5,795 bases of DNA from Gammaproteobacteria bacterium. GTDB taxonomy: Bacteria; Pseudomonadota; Gammaproteobacteria; Thiomicrospirales; Thiomicrospiraceae. Below are positions 5,429-5,795 of this stretch, in pieces. Both the position numbers and the translations under genes were made by a program. Within the stretch, counting starts at the first letter, position 1, and the number at the start of each line of letters is the position of its first letter. The notes under the pieces were generated by a model. It was given only the letters and a program-made list of their open reading frames with translations, was not told the DNA's origin and searched no databases. The DNA is taken from the NCBI GenBank assembly GCA_013153955.1, contig JAADDM010000234.1:1-5795 (forward strand). The letters are read 5' to 3'.

Positions 5429-5795
5429 ATGTCTGAACATTTAGAGTTTAATAGTGAATCCGAAACATTTGAGCAGAAGAAACTCTTCCGCCACCGCCTC
5501 TATTTTGCCCTCGCCTTTGTTTTAGTACTGTTTAGCTTTCTTATCAGCCGAATGGTGCAATTACAGTGGATTGACTACGATCGCTATCAAGGCCTTGCTG
5601 AAGGCAATCGTATTTCAGTTGAAACTCTGCCCCCCACACGAGGGAAAATTTACGACCGAAACCATATTCTTCTTGCCGACAATCAACCCGTCTACGCCTT
5701 AAAGCTCATTCGTGAAAAGATGGATGATATTGATGCAATGCAAGCCACAACCGAAAGCATCCTTGACAATGTTTCGCCTGAAAAAATCAAAAAAT
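5429..5795 (+). CDS. mrdA: Penicillin-binding protein 2, N-terminal part (cut by window edge)
   Basis: PBP2 is the class B transpeptidase that cross-links peptidoglycan during elongation, working with RodA and activated by MreC. About 122 codons are present. The N-terminal cytoplasmic tail (1-22) is followed by one membrane helix at about 24-41 (LYFALAFVLVLFSFLIS) and the start of the periplasmic pedestal: RMVQLQWIDYDRYQGLAEGN (41-60), then ETLPPTRGKIYDRNHILLADN (65-85). The last matches E. coli APSRGIIYDRNGTPLALN, a class B PBP hallmark. The transpeptidase motifs (SxxK, SxN, KTG) lie beyond the window. The start ATG at 5429 has AGGA 10 nt upstream, and mreD ends 28 bp before it, so it is in the mre operon; mrdA after mreD is common in bacteria outside the enterics. 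FtsI shares the fold, but the operon position and the sequence favour PBP2. Confidence 0.93.
   Translation, partial: MSEHLEFNSESETFEQKKLFRHRLYFALAFVLVLFSFLISRMVQLQWIDYDRYQGLAEGNRISVETLPPTRGKIYDRNHILLADNQPVYALKLIREKMDDIDAMQATTESILDNVSPEKIKK

Noticed and set aside
1..5795. A previously undescribed defence, mobile or secondary-metabolite system
   Set aside because: Every long frame belongs to gatCAB, mreBCD or mrdA, with no integrase, transposase, CRISPR repeat or unassigned gene.

Overview
This window carries two divergent housekeeping operons of a proteobacterium, most likely a gammaproteobacterium. The left part (1-2401, minus strand) is gatCAB, the tRNA-dependent amidotransferase, with gatB running off the left edge. 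The right part (2780-5795, plus strand) is the rod-shape cluster mreB-mreC-mreD followed by the start of mrdA (PBP2), which runs off the right edge. The same back-to-back gatCAB / mreBCD order is known from Pseudomonas aeruginosa and other beta/gammaproteobacteria. The proteins look gammaproteobacterial (MreB aligns almost end to end with E. coli MreB; GatA has the 'AHKDIFCT' form of the catalytic-lysine motif) and base composition is moderate. A sulfur-oxidiser of the Thiomicrospira/Hydrogenovibrio type is a guess from general resemblance only.

Layout: gatB 5' part (1-631), gatA (646-2100) and gatC (2114-2401) are tightly packed on the minus strand with 13-14 bp gaps. A 378-bp divergent intergenic region (2402-2779) holds two inverted repeats and weak promoter-like sequence for mreB. 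mreB (2780-3826) is followed by a 229-bp gap containing a large compound inverted repeat (3839-3892) and a convincing intrinsic terminator (3899-3946). mreC (canonical ATG at 4056, but the N-terminus is problematic) overlaps mreD (4897-5400) by 11 bp. mrdA starts at 5429 after a 28-bp gap.

How the genes work together: GatC, GatA and GatB form one heterotrimer that converts Asp-tRNA(Asn) and/or Glu-tRNA(Gln) to the amidated forms. MreB filaments, the membrane-anchored MreC, the polytopic MreD and the transpeptidase PBP2 belong to the elongasome that inserts lateral peptidoglycan in rod-shaped cells. The terminator after mreB implies MreB is made in excess over MreC/MreD/PBP2, with the distal genes expressed by read-through or a weak internal promoter.

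I see no mobile element, CRISPR array, RNA gene or clearly novel system. The points most worth a second look are the non-standard start of mreC, the nested inverted repeats on both sides of mreB, and G/C homopolymers of 7-9 bases in gatA, mreB and mreD, two of them inside active-site motifs.
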